Positions 9,260 to 17,867 of a DNA stretch of 64,000 nucleotides are shown here, piece by piece (position 1 is the first letter of the stretch; the number at the start of each line of letters is the position of its first letter). Position numbers and translations under genes: made by a program. The notes under the pieces were generated by a model. That model searched no databases and was not told the DNA's origin. It saw only the letters and a program-made list of their open reading frames with translations. This DNA is from Flavobacterium sp. SH_e (lineage in GTDB: Bacteria; Bacteroidota; Bacteroidia; Flavobacteriales; Flavobacteriaceae), in contig NZ_JAOVZN010000006.1 in assembly GCF_025717045.1 (NCBI RefSeq), positions 336,269 through 400,268 of the forward strand, read 5' to 3'.

Positions 9260-9315
9260 CTCAGTTTTTAGTCTCGGTCTCGCTGTATACTATAACTGAA
9301 AACTGAGACTAAAAA
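9260..9315. repeat. Intergenic inverted repeat with two alternative pairings
   Basis: CTCAGTTTT (9260-9268) can pair with AAAACTGAG (9299-9307), and TTTTTAGTCTC (9265-9275) with GAGACTAAAAA (9305-9315). The two pairings exclude each other. Related CAGTTTTCAGTC-type sequence follows the GH43 gene ending at 14791. Confidence 0.5.
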
Positions 9316-9342
9316 TATTTTTGAGTTAGTTTTAAATACCTG

Positions 9343-9377
9343 ATATCATGTGAAGGCTGAAAATCTTCACATGATAT
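9343..9377 (+). terminator. Strong hairpin between susD and the first GH43 gene
   Basis: ATATCATGTGAAG (9343-9355) pairs perfectly with CTTCACATGATAT (9365-9377) around a 9-nt loop. No U-run follows. It is more likely an mRNA stabiliser or processing site that separates susCD expression from the enzymes than an efficient terminator. Confidence 0.5.
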
Positions 9378-9439
9378 TATGCCTTAGAATTTGGAATACA
9401 AGAGAAGTAATTTTTAACAGTAACTAAAATTATAGAACA

Positions 9440-10444
9440 ATGAAAGCAATTACAAGTTTGGTTTTATTATCGATATTATTATGGAGTTGTCAAAATGAAG
9501 ATATTGTCCCAACAAAAGAAGCAGCAACAGTTGTTGATGCTCAAGATTCACAGGTTACCAATTTAACTGCTAAAACAGTAAGCGGAAATGTGCCATCACA
9601 TGATCCGAGTACAATTGTAAAAAGTGGCGTTAATTATTATGTTTTTACTACAGGAGATAATATTCCGATGACTTATTCAACAAATTTAACAAGCTGGACA
9701 TGGGGAACATCAGTGTTTTCATCAACCCCGAGCTGGATTACAGGATATGTTCCAGGATTCGTTAAAACGTTCTGGGCGCCAGATGTTGCGTGGTTTAACA
9801 ATCGTTGGAACATGTATTATTCTTGTTCCACTTTTGGATCAGCGACTTCAGCAATCGGATTGGTTACGACACCAGCCATTTCGCAAAGTGCAGGAACAAC
9901 TTGGACAGATAGAGGTGTTGTAGTTTCTTCCTCTTCAGCATCAGATGTTAATGCTATCGATCCATCTATTTTGGTTGATGGAAGCAATGTCTATATGGCT
10001 TATGGCTCTTGGCATGCTGGTATTGGAGTAATCCAAATTAATCCTTCAACAGGAAAAACAACTGGAAGCAGAACTATTGTTGCAGGCGGAAACAGCGCAT
10101 CATGGGAAGCTCCTTGTTTAATCAAAGAAGGAAGTTATTATTATATGTTTGTAAACCGAGGAACTTGCTGTAATGGTGTAAACAGCACCTATTATATTGT
10201 AGTAGGACGTTCTACAAGTCCATTTGGTCCTTTTGTGGATAAAAATGGAGTTGCATTAACCAATGGAGGAGGTACAACTGTTTTGGCTACACAAGGAAAT
10301 TACATTGGTCCAGGACATTTATCTAGAATTACAGGAACGCAAAAAGGATCTGTTCATTATTATGACGGAGCAGACAGCGGAAATCCAAAACTCGAAATTG
10401 TATATTTTACATGGTCATCAGGATGGCCAACACTTTCTTATTAA
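9440..10444 (+). CDS. GH43 arabinan endo-1,5-alpha-L-arabinosidase, lipoprotein
   Basis: 334 residues. Predicted lipoprotein (LLWSC, Cys17) with a five-bladed beta-propeller GH43 domain. Catalytic triad seen: base Asp55 (SHDPSTI), pKa modulator Asp174 (NAIDPSIL) and acid Glu223 (SWEAPCL). His293 in IGPGHLS matches the conserved metal/active-site His of endo-arabinanases. FWAPDVAW, YGSWHAGIG and CCNG also fit the endo-arabinanase subfamily. It likely cuts internal alpha-1,5 bonds of the arabinan backbone at the cell surface. The sequence ends soon after the propeller, with no accessory domain. GH51 follows after 54 bp. Confidence 0.9.
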   Translation: MKAITSLVLLSILLWSCQNEDIVPTKEAATVVDAQDSQVTNLTAKTVSGNVPSHDPSTIVKSGVNYYVFTTGDNIPMTYSTNLTSWTWGTSVFSSTPSWITGYVPGFVKTFWAPDVAWFNNRWNMYYSCSTFGSATSAIGLVTTPAISQSAGTTWTDRGVVVSSSSASDVNAIDPSILVDGSNVYMAYGSWHAGIGVIQINPSTGKTTGSRTIVAGGNSASWEAPCLIKEGSYYYMFVNRGTCCNGVNSTYYIVVGRSTSPFGPFVDKNGVALTNGGGTTVLATQGNYIGPGHLSRITGTQKGSVHYYDGADSGNPKLEIVYFTWSSGWPTLSY

Positions 10445-10498
10445 AAAATTAAAATTCAGAGGAAAGTTTTCGGACTTTCCTCTTCAATAAAAACCACT

Positions 10499-12037
10499 AT
10501 GAAAAAAGCACTTTTAATCACATTTCTTATTTCGCTTTGTAGTCAGCTGAATTTTGCGCAGACCACAATAACTATTAAAAATTCTGCTGATGCGCCAACC
10601 ATTGATAAAAACATTTACGGTCATTTTGCAGAACATTTAGGCCGTTGTATATACGGAGGATTTTTTGTGGGAGACACTTCGAAAATTCCAAATACAAATG
10701 GAGTAAGAAATGATATTATTAAGGCTTTAAAAGATTTAAAAATTCCAAATTTAAGATGGCCAGGTGGTTGTTTTGCTGATACATATCACTGGAAAGATGG
10801 AATTGGACCAAAAGAACAAAGACCAACTATTGTAAATAAATGGTGGGGCGGAGTTACTGAAGATAATAGTTTTGGAACACACGATTTCTTGAATATGTGT
10901 GAACTTTTAGGAGCAGAACCGTATTTATCTGGAAACGTTGGAAGCGGAACGGTTCAAGAATTGGCAGACTGGGTTCAGTACACAAACTTCAGTGGTAAAA
11001 GTCCGATGAGTGATTTACGTGCTAAAAATGGAAGAAAAGAACCTTGGAAAGTAAAATACTGGGGAATTGGAAATGAAGCTTGGGGATGTGGAGGAAACAT
11101 GACTGCAGAATATTATGCCGGAGAATACCGTAAATATGCGACTTTCATGTCAGATTGGGAAAATACTGGAGGAATCACAAGAATTGCTTCTGGATCAAAT
11201 AGTGCAGATTACAATTGGACAGAAGTTTTAATGAAAGGAATTCCGCTAAATATGTTAGGCGGAGTTGGGGTTCACCATTATGCTGTAATTGACTGGGGTA
11301 AAAAAGGAGATGACAGAAATTTTACGGAAGAAGGTTATTTCAAAACCATGCAGTCAGCTCTAAAAATGGAAGAATTGGTTACGAAACATTCTGCTATTAT
11401 GGACAAATACGATCCAGAGAAAAAAGTAGCTATGATTGTTGACGAATGGGGAGGATGGTATGAAGTTGAAAAAGGAACAAATCCAGGATTTTTATATCAG
11501 CAAAATACTATGCGTGATGCGGTTTTAGCTGGAGCAACTCTTAACATTTTCAACAACCATTCAGATCGTGTTCGTATGGCAAATTTAGCGCAATGCGTTA
11601 ACGTTTTACAAGCCGTAATTCTTACTGATAAAGCTAAAATGATTGTAACGCCAACATACCATGTAATGAAAATGTACAGCGTGCACCAAGATGCAAAATT
11701 ATTGCCAGTAAGTTTCGAGTCGCCATCATACACTTTTAATGGGGAAAAACTTCCTGCGGTTTCGGCATCGGCATCAAAAGACAAAAACGGAGCTATCCAT
11801 ATTTCATTAGTTAACGTAGACGCAAAAAATAAAAACAAAATAGAAATTGATGTAAAAGATCTAGGTGTGAAAAACTTCACAGGAACTGTTATAACATCAG
11901 CGAAATTACAAGATTACAATTCATTCGAAAATCCAAACAAAATTGTTCCAACAACTTTTAAAGGTTTCGAAAACAAAAAAGGAAAACTTGAAATCACTAT
12001 TCCTCCTTTCTCAGTAGTTGTTTTAGAAGGAAAATAA
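10499..12037 (+). CDS. GH51 alpha-L-arabinofuranosidase
   Basis: 512 residues. Releases non-reducing terminal alpha-L-arabinofuranose from arabinan and arabino-oligosaccharides. A signal peptide (to about residue 20, LNFAQ) points to the periplasm. The GH51 (beta/alpha)8 barrel shows YGHFAEHLGRCIYGG, NLRWPGGCFADTYHWKDGIGP, the acid/base Glu193 in WGIGNEAWG and the nucleophile Glu316 in VDEWGGWY. The C-terminal beta-sandwich (about residues 400-512) is present, so the protein is full length. The downstream GH43 gene starts 12 bp later, so co-transcription is very likely. Confidence 0.95.
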   Translation: MKKALLITFLISLCSQLNFAQTTITIKNSADAPTIDKNIYGHFAEHLGRCIYGGFFVGDTSKIPNTNGVRNDIIKALKDLKIPNLRWPGGCFADTYHWKDGIGPKEQRPTIVNKWWGGVTEDNSFGTHDFLNMCELLGAEPYLSGNVGSGTVQELADWVQYTNFSGKSPMSDLRAKNGRKEPWKVKYWGIGNEAWGCGGNMTAEYYAGEYRKYATFMSDWENTGGITRIASGSNSADYNWTEVLMKGIPLNMLGGVGVHHYAVIDWGKKGDDRNFTEEGYFKTMQSALKMEELVTKHSAIMDKYDPEKKVAMIVDEWGGWYEVEKGTNPGFLYQQNTMRDAVLAGATLNIFNNHSDRVRMANLAQCVNVLQAVILTDKAKMIVTPTYHVMKMYSVHQDAKLLPVSFESPSYTFNGEKLPAVSASASKDKNGAIHISLVNVDAKNKNKIEIDVKDLGVKNFTGTVITSAKLQDYNSFENPNKIVPTTFKGFENKKGKLEITIPPFSVVVLEGK

Positions 12038-12048
12038 AATAAAACCAA

Positions 12049-13668
12049 ATGAAAAAGCAAAAATTCATTTTAAAAACCCTCTCTTTCATCGGATTTTTTG
12101 CAGCAGCGATTTTAATGGCAAGCTGTTCAAAAGATGATCCTGCATTAGAACCAGAGCCTCCAGTTGTAGTTGAGCCTCCAGTGGTGACTCCAACATTTAA
12201 TGGACCAACTTATGCAGACAATTATACTTCAATGGCAAGTTGGGCGAGCAGATCGCAATGGAATCTGGCAAATGTACACGATCCATCAGTTGAGAAATCA
12301 GGCGAATATTATTATATGTATCAAACCGATGCCTCATACGGAAACGCGCACGATGGCAACGGACATTTTTTCTACAGAAGATCAAAAGATTTAATCAGCT
12401 GGGAATTTATGGGGCCTTTGATGCTTCAGGCTCCAGCTTGGGTAAAAGATTCTTTGAATAATAAAAGAGCGAGAATGAGTCCGGCACTTCCTCCAATAGA
12501 AAATCCAAATTACGGATTTTGGGCGCCTTGTGTTCGAAAAGTAGGGAATGTTTTCAGAATGTATTACAGCATCGTAGTAACAAATCCAATTACGGGAACA
12601 GATACAAATACTTCTTGGACAGAACGTGCTTTTATTGGTTTGGCAGAAACAACAGATTTAGCTTCTAATAATTGGGTTGACAAAGGAATGGTAGTTTGCT
12701 CAGAACCTGATGGCGTAAAAAGTTATGTTAGAAATGGAGGAAACGATTGGGATGCTTATTTTAAATTCAACGCTATCGATCCGAGTTTTATTGAAACTCC
12801 CGAAGGAGAACAATATTTAATTTACGGTTCTTGGCATTCTGGGATTGCAGCTTTAAAATTAAATCCTACAACTGGTAAACCAGATAAATTACAAACAATT
12901 GATGATTACGGAGTTCGAATTGCGGGTCGCGGAAATGTAAATACAAATCGCTGGCAAGCACTCGAAGGACCAGAAATTATCTACAATCCAGATACGCAAT
13001 ATTATTATTTGTTTTTGGCTTATGACGAATTATCGGTGGCTTATAACACACGTGTAGCCCGTTCCAAAAACATTCTTGGACCTTATGTGACAAACACAGG
13101 AATCAGTATTACAAACGGAGCAGAATGTTATCCTTTGGTTACACATCCATATCAATTTAAAAATCATACAGGATGGGTTGGATTTTCGCATTGCGCTGTT
13201 TTTCAAAATCCAGAAACAAAACAATGGTTTTATGCTTCACAGGCACGTTTGCCAGAAGGAGTTGCTGGAATTAATGTCTCAAATGCAGTTATGATGGGAC
13301 ATGTTCACGGAATTCAGTGGACAGAAGACGGCTGGCCCGTAATAGAGCCTGAACGTTACGCTGGAGTACCAACAACCACTTTTGCAGAAGGAAATCTGGT
13401 TGGAATTTGGGAGCAGATTACATTGAATTATCAATACAAAACCATGCAAAAAGCAGTTACAATTTATCTAACGGCTGACAAAAAAGTAAGCGGAGATGTA
13501 ACAGGAACTTGGTCGTACGATTCTGCTAAAAAAATCGCTACCATAAACGGAGTTAAATGCAATGTAGTGGACGCTTGGGATTGGGAATCATCAACCAGAA
13601 AAGTAACGTTAACTTATGCTGGAATCAATAGTGCTGGAGTATCGGTTTGGGGCAAAAAAATAAATTAA
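12049..13668 (+). CDS. GH43 endo-arabinanase-like lipoprotein with extra C-terminal domain
   Basis: 539 residues. Lipoprotein signal with Cys26 (MASC) and a Pro/Glu/Val-rich linker (about residues 31-47), typical of surface tethering. The GH43 propeller has base Asp78 (NVHDPSV), modulator Asp244 (AIDPSF) and acid Glu306 (ALEGPEI). A separate C-terminal domain of about 90 residues starts near NLVGIWEQITLNYQYKTMQ and resembles the small beta-barrel found at the end of some Bacteroidota GH43 endo-arabinanases. GH43 subfamily 4-type endo-arabinanase is the best guess. It follows GH51 by 12 bp and is followed by a 178-bp gap of repeats. Confidence 0.87.
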   Translation: MKKQKFILKTLSFIGFFAAAILMASCSKDDPALEPEPPVVVEPPVVTPTFNGPTYADNYTSMASWASRSQWNLANVHDPSVEKSGEYYYMYQTDASYGNAHDGNGHFFYRRSKDLISWEFMGPLMLQAPAWVKDSLNNKRARMSPALPPIENPNYGFWAPCVRKVGNVFRMYYSIVVTNPITGTDTNTSWTERAFIGLAETTDLASNNWVDKGMVVCSEPDGVKSYVRNGGNDWDAYFKFNAIDPSFIETPEGEQYLIYGSWHSGIAALKLNPTTGKPDKLQTIDDYGVRIAGRGNVNTNRWQALEGPEIIYNPDTQYYYLFLAYDELSVAYNTRVARSKNILGPYVTNTGISITNGAECYPLVTHPYQFKNHTGWVGFSHCAVFQNPETKQWFYASQARLPEGVAGINVSNAVMMGHVHGIQWTEDGWPVIEPERYAGVPTTTFAEGNLVGIWEQITLNYQYKTMQKAVTIYLTADKKVSGDVTGTWSYDSAKKIATINGVKCNVVDAWDWESSTRKVTLTYAGINSAGVSVWGKKIN

Positions 13669-13743
13669 AAATTTAAACACATAGAAGCATAGATTTTTTA
13701 TTCAATAAAAGAGTAAAAAACAAATCTAGATTTGAACACATAG

Positions 13744-13759
13744 TCCCGAAGTTTCGGGA
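13744..13759. repeat. Short palindromic intergenic repeat
   Basis: TCCCGAAGTTTCGGGA, arms of 7 bp around GT. It lies in the gap before the GH43 gene at 13847 and looks like a dispersed genomic palindrome. Confidence 0.5.
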
Positions 13760-13793
13760 TGAATTTAAACAAATGAAATGCTTTTTTCAGATA

Positions 13794-13829
13794 GCCACAG
13801 ATAACAAAAAAATCAATTTAATCTGTGGC
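13794..13829. repeat. Inverted repeat with GCCACAGAT arms
   Basis: GCCACAGAT (13794-13802) pairs with ATCTGTGGC (13821-13829) across an A-rich loop. It sits just upstream of the GH43 start at 13847. Likely a dispersed Flavobacterium intergenic repeat. Confidence 0.5.
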
Positions 13830-13846
13830 AAAAAAATAAGACAACA

Positions 13847-14791
13847 ATGAAAAACCTATTGACAAATCTATCTGTTTTGCTTTTATCAATTGTGGGAACT
13901 GCCCAATCGGTAAAATTCAACAATCCTGCCATTACAGATAAATATACAGGAGACCCTGCTGCATTGGTTTACAAAGACAAAGTGTATTTGTATGCTGGTC
14001 ATGACGAAGCGCCAAACGATTTTAATTTTTATAAAATGAATGAATGGTTGGTATATTCTTCTTCTGATATGAAAAAATGGGAATCGCATCCAGTGCCGTT
14101 AAAAGTAACCGATTTTAAATGGGCGAAAAGTGACGCATGGGCTTCGCAGGTGATCGAAAGAAATGGAAAATTTTATTGGTATGTAACGGTTGAACACGGT
14201 ACTGTTCCAGGAAAATCTATTGGAGTTGCTGTCGCAGATAATCCGCTTGGACCTTTTAAAGATGCATTAGGAAAGGCCTTAATTACCAATGATATGACCA
14301 AATTTAGCGACATAACTTGGGACGATATCGATCCGACAGTTTTTATTGATACTGACGGACAAGCATATCTATTTTGGGGAAATACCGCTTGTCATTATGC
14401 AAAATTAAAAGAAAATATGACGGAAATAGAAGGTGAAATTCATCACATAAAACTGCCTAACTTTACTGAAGCGCCTTGGATTCACAAACACAAAGACTGG
14501 TATTATTTGTCGTACGCTTATGAATTTCCTGAAAAAATTGCCTATGCCATGAGTAAATCAATTACAGGACCTTGGGAATTTAAAGGAATTCTGAATGAAA
14601 TTGCTGGAAATAGTAACACAAATCATCAGTCAATAATTGATTTTAAAGGACAATCCTATTTCATTTATCACAATGGAGCATCAAAACCAGATGGAGGAAG
14701 TTTTAGAAGATCTGTCTGCGTCGATAAATTATTTTATAACAAAGACGGAACTATTAAACGAATTGTTATGACATCTGAAGGAATACAGTAG
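13847..14791 (+). CDS. GH43 family glycosidase, probable arabinofuranosidase
   Basis: 314 residues with a cleavable signal peptide (to about residue 19, VGTAQS). The single GH43 propeller shows base Asp36 (YTGDPAAL), modulator Asp162 (DDIDPTVF) and acid Glu208 (NFTEAPWI). AGHDEAP and the lack of the endo-arabinanase CC loop suggest an exo-acting arabinofuranosidase or xylosidase-like subfamily. Substrate is inferred from context: trimming of arabinose side chains. It lies 63 bp ahead of the next GH43 gene, in the same operon-like run. Confidence 0.85.
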   Translation: MKNLLTNLSVLLLSIVGTAQSVKFNNPAITDKYTGDPAALVYKDKVYLYAGHDEAPNDFNFYKMNEWLVYSSSDMKKWESHPVPLKVTDFKWAKSDAWASQVIERNGKFYWYVTVEHGTVPGKSIGVAVADNPLGPFKDALGKALITNDMTKFSDITWDDIDPTVFIDTDGQAYLFWGNTACHYAKLKENMTEIEGEIHHIKLPNFTEAPWIHKHKDWYYLSYAYEFPEKIAYAMSKSITGPWEFKGILNEIAGNSNTNHQSIIDFKGQSYFIYHNGASKPDGGSFRRSVCVDKLFYNKDGTIKRIVMTSEGIQ

Positions 14792-14853
14792 TTTTTAGTA
14801 TTCAGTCGCAGTTTTCAGTCAACCAAAAACTTAAACTTACTAAAATCACTTAT

Positions 14854-15834
14854 ATGGTTTACAAAAACATAAAATATACAATTTCGGCTTTTCTAATGTT
14901 CACAGTTTCCGTGGTTATGTCTCAGGAAATTGTCGTGCATGATCCGGTTGTTATCAAACAAAAAGATACATATTATTTATACTGTACAGGCAACGGAATA
15001 AGTGTTTTTAGTTCGAAAGATTTAAAAAAATGGAACAAGGAACCACAGGTTTTTGCAGAAAAGCCAGTTTGGGCAGATGGTGTTGCAGCCGATTTTAAAA
15101 ATCATATTTGGGCGCCCGATATTTCATTCCATAACAATATTTATTATTTGTATTATTCTGTTTCAGCTTTCGCCAAAAATACTTCGGCGATTGGCGTTGC
15201 GACTAATACGACTTTAGATCCAAAAGATAAAAATTATAAATGGGTCGATCAGGGAATTGTCATTCAGTCACAACCAAACAGAGATATGTGGAACGCCATT
15301 GATCCGAATTTGGTTTTTGATGAAAATAACACGCCTTGGCTTTCTTTCGGTTCTTTTTGGGAAGGATTGAAATTGGTAAAATTAAATCCCGATTTAAAAT
15401 CAATTGCGCAGCCTCAAGAATGGCATACAATCGCAAAACGTAAAAGAACTTTCGAATTACCAGATTCTGATCCTGGAGATGGTGCACTTGAAGCTCCTTT
15501 TATCTTTAAGAAAAATGGATATTATTATCAATTTCTTTCTTGGGATTTATGCTGTCGCGGAGAAAAAAGCACTTACAAAGTGGTTGTCGGAAGATCTAAA
15601 AATGTAACGGGACCCTATTTAGATAAAGAAGGAAAACAACTGGATCAAGGCGGAGGAAGTTTAGTAGTTCAAGGCGATGAAAACTATTTTGGTGTAGGAC
15701 ATAATAGCGCTTATACTTTCGACGGAAAAGATTATATCTTTTATCATGCTTACGAAAAGAAAACTAATGGAACACCAAGATTAGTAGTCAAAGAAATACA
15801 ATGGGACGCTAATTTGTGGCCTGTTTTAAAATAG
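14854..15834 (+). CDS. GH43 arabinan endo-1,5-alpha-L-arabinosidase, periplasmic type
   Basis: 326 residues with a signal peptide ending near VVMSQ. Compact GH43 propeller starting immediately after cleavage. Catalytic residues: Asp30 (VVHDPVV), Asp150 (NAIDPNL) and Glu213 (ALEAPFI). IWAPDISF, FGSFWEGLKL and DLCCRG match endo-arabinanases, and the VGHNSAY histidine corresponds to the conserved active-site His. It resembles the enzyme at 9440 but lacks a lipobox, so it probably degrades imported arabino-oligosaccharides in the periplasm. The GH127 gene follows after 12 bp. Confidence 0.88.
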   Translation: MVYKNIKYTISAFLMFTVSVVMSQEIVVHDPVVIKQKDTYYLYCTGNGISVFSSKDLKKWNKEPQVFAEKPVWADGVAADFKNHIWAPDISFHNNIYYLYYSVSAFAKNTSAIGVATNTTLDPKDKNYKWVDQGIVIQSQPNRDMWNAIDPNLVFDENNTPWLSFGSFWEGLKLVKLNPDLKSIAQPQEWHTIAKRKRTFELPDSDPGDGALEAPFIFKKNGYYYQFLSWDLCCRGEKSTYKVVVGRSKNVTGPYLDKEGKQLDQGGGSLVVQGDENYFGVGHNSAYTFDGKDYIFYHAYEKKTNGTPRLVVKEIQWDANLWPVLK

Positions 15835-15846
15835 AATACAAGAATA

Positions 15847-17826
15847 ATGATGAAATACAACTTACCAATTTTAACGATTTTTATGTCACTTCTGGTTTTG
15901 GTTTCGTGCAAAGAGACCAAAAATAATGTGGTGCAAAATAAAACGTCAGTTTTAAAAGCAGGTTACGAAATCGAACCCGTAAACATTCAAAATGTAAAAC
16001 TGACCGATTCTTTTTGGCTTCCAATTATCAAAAGAGTGCAGGAAGTAACGATAGAATATGCGATTAAAAAATGTGATGAAGAAGGCCGTTTTGAGAACTT
16101 TTTAATCGCAGGAAAACAAAAAACAGGAACGGTTAGAGGTGAAATGCCTTTTGATGATACTGATGTTTACAAAATCATTGAAGGCGCATCAAATACCTTA
16201 ATTTCTGCTCCAAATCCAAAACTAGAAAGAGTTTTAGATTCTTTGATTGCGATTGTAAAAATTGGTCAGGAAGAAGATGGTTATTTGACAACATGGAGAA
16301 CCATAAATCCGGCAAAACCGCCTGCTACTTGGGTTCCAGTTATTGAAGGAAAACGTTGGGAATCATTGCAAATCAGTCATGAATGCTACAACGCCGGGCA
16401 TTTAATTGAAGCTGCAGTTGTGCATTATGAGGCGACAGGAAAAAGAAATTTCCTTGACATAGCAATCAAAAATGCCGATTTGTTTGTGAAAACTTTTGGC
16501 GATGGTCCAGGTCAAGTAAAAGGAGTTCCGGGACATCAGATTATAGAAACGGGTTTGATTAAATTGTATCAAATTACAGGAAAAGAAGATTACTTGAAAT
16601 TGGCTAAATACTTTTTAGACAATCGCGGAAATCCAAACAATCATAAATTATATGGCGAATATGCTCAGGATCATATTCCAGTAATTCAGCAAAATGAAGC
16701 TGTCGGACATGCTGTTCGTGCCGTTTATATGTATGCAGGAATGACGGATATTGCTGCCATGACTAAAGACAAATCATATGAAAATGCCGTAAATAATTTA
16801 TGGGATAATATGGTAAACAAAAAAATGTACATCACGGGAGGAATTGGCTCAAGACATGATGGAGAAGCTTTTGGAACAAACTACGAATTGCCAAATCTAA
16901 CTGCTTACAATGAAACATGTGCTGCAATTGGAGATGTATATTGGAATCATAGATTGCATAGTTTATATGGAAAATCACAATATTTTGATGTTATCGAAAG
17001 AACGATGTACAACGGATTAATTTCGGGTATTTCGCTTGACGGAAAACAATTTTTCTATCCAAATGCCTTAGAAGCAGATGGTGTTTACAAATCAAACAGA
17101 GGTTCTTGCACGCGTCAGGCTTGGTTTGACTGCTCTTGCTGTCCGACTAATTTAATTCGTTTTATTCCGTCAATTCCAGGATTGATTTATTCTAAAACGA
17201 ACGATGATTTATATGTGAATTTATATGCTTCAAACAATGCTTCGTTCACATTAGGAAAAACAGATTTAGAGATTTCGCAACAGACTTCTTATCCTTGGAA
17301 CGGAAAAGTAGGCATTTCTGTAAATCCTAAAAAAGAGAGCAAATTCACAATTAAACTTAGAGTTCCAGGTTGGGCAAGAAATGAAGTTTTACCAGGAGAT
17401 TTATATACCTATAAGAAAGCTTCAACTCAAAAATCAACTATTACTGTAAACGGAGAAACATTAGCAATTCAGCCTGAAAATGGTTATTTCAACGTGACTA
17501 GAAATTGGAAAAAAGGAGATAAAATAGCTCTTAATTTCCCAATGGAAGTTCAGGAAGTAGAAACCAATTCTAAAGTAGAAACCAATAAAAACAAAGTCTC
17601 TTTAGAATATGGTCCTTTAGTATATGCGGTTGAAGAAATCGACAATAAAAACAATTTTGATAAGATCGATGTTTCAGCTTCAGATACTTTCAAAGTAAGA
17701 AAAGAAGCGAACTTATTGCAAGGTGTAAATGTGATCGAAAATTCAAAATTCACAGCCATTCCATATTATTCTTGGTCAAATCGAGGAGTTGGAAAAATGA
17801 AAGTTTGGATTGATTTTAAAGACTGA
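15847..17826 (+). CDS. GH127/GH146-type beta-L-arabinofuranosidase, lipoprotein
   Basis: 659 residues, formerly DUF1680. Lipobox VLVSC (Cys21). The cysteine-glycosidase active site is complete by comparison with HypBA1: Glu356 and Cys358 (YNETCAAIG) plus Cys431 and Cys432 (DCSCCPTN) correspond to its zinc ligands Glu338, Cys340, Cys417 (nucleophile) and Cys418. An alpha/alpha-barrel (about residues 45-440) precedes beta-sandwich domains. It hydrolyses beta-L-arabinofuranosyl linkages, an unusual configuration beside alpha-arabinan enzymes, and so suggests beta-capped arabinan or pectin side chains as target. GH127 and GH146 cannot be separated by eye. Confidence 0.9.
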   Translation: MMKYNLPILTIFMSLLVLVSCKETKNNVVQNKTSVLKAGYEIEPVNIQNVKLTDSFWLPIIKRVQEVTIEYAIKKCDEEGRFENFLIAGKQKTGTVRGEMPFDDTDVYKIIEGASNTLISAPNPKLERVLDSLIAIVKIGQEEDGYLTTWRTINPAKPPATWVPVIEGKRWESLQISHECYNAGHLIEAAVVHYEATGKRNFLDIAIKNADLFVKTFGDGPGQVKGVPGHQIIETGLIKLYQITGKEDYLKLAKYFLDNRGNPNNHKLYGEYAQDHIPVIQQNEAVGHAVRAVYMYAGMTDIAAMTKDKSYENAVNNLWDNMVNKKMYITGGIGSRHDGEAFGTNYELPNLTAYNETCAAIGDVYWNHRLHSLYGKSQYFDVIERTMYNGLISGISLDGKQFFYPNALEADGVYKSNRGSCTRQAWFDCSCCPTNLIRFIPSIPGLIYSKTNDDLYVNLYASNNASFTLGKTDLEISQQTSYPWNGKVGISVNPKKESKFTIKLRVPGWARNEVLPGDLYTYKKASTQKSTITVNGETLAIQPENGYFNVTRNWKKGDKIALNFPMEVQEVETNSKVETNKNKVSLEYGPLVYAVEEIDNKNNFDKIDVSASDTFKVRKEANLLQGVNVIENSKFTAIPYYSWSNRGVGKMKVWIDFKD

Positions 17827-17867
17827 ATTCCTCATAAATAAATTAAATGCAAACAAACCATTATAAC

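Noticed and set aside
11497..11880. 127-codon open frame antisense to the GH51 gene
   Set aside because: Shadow of a well-conserved arabinofuranosidase; composition reflects the complementary strand.
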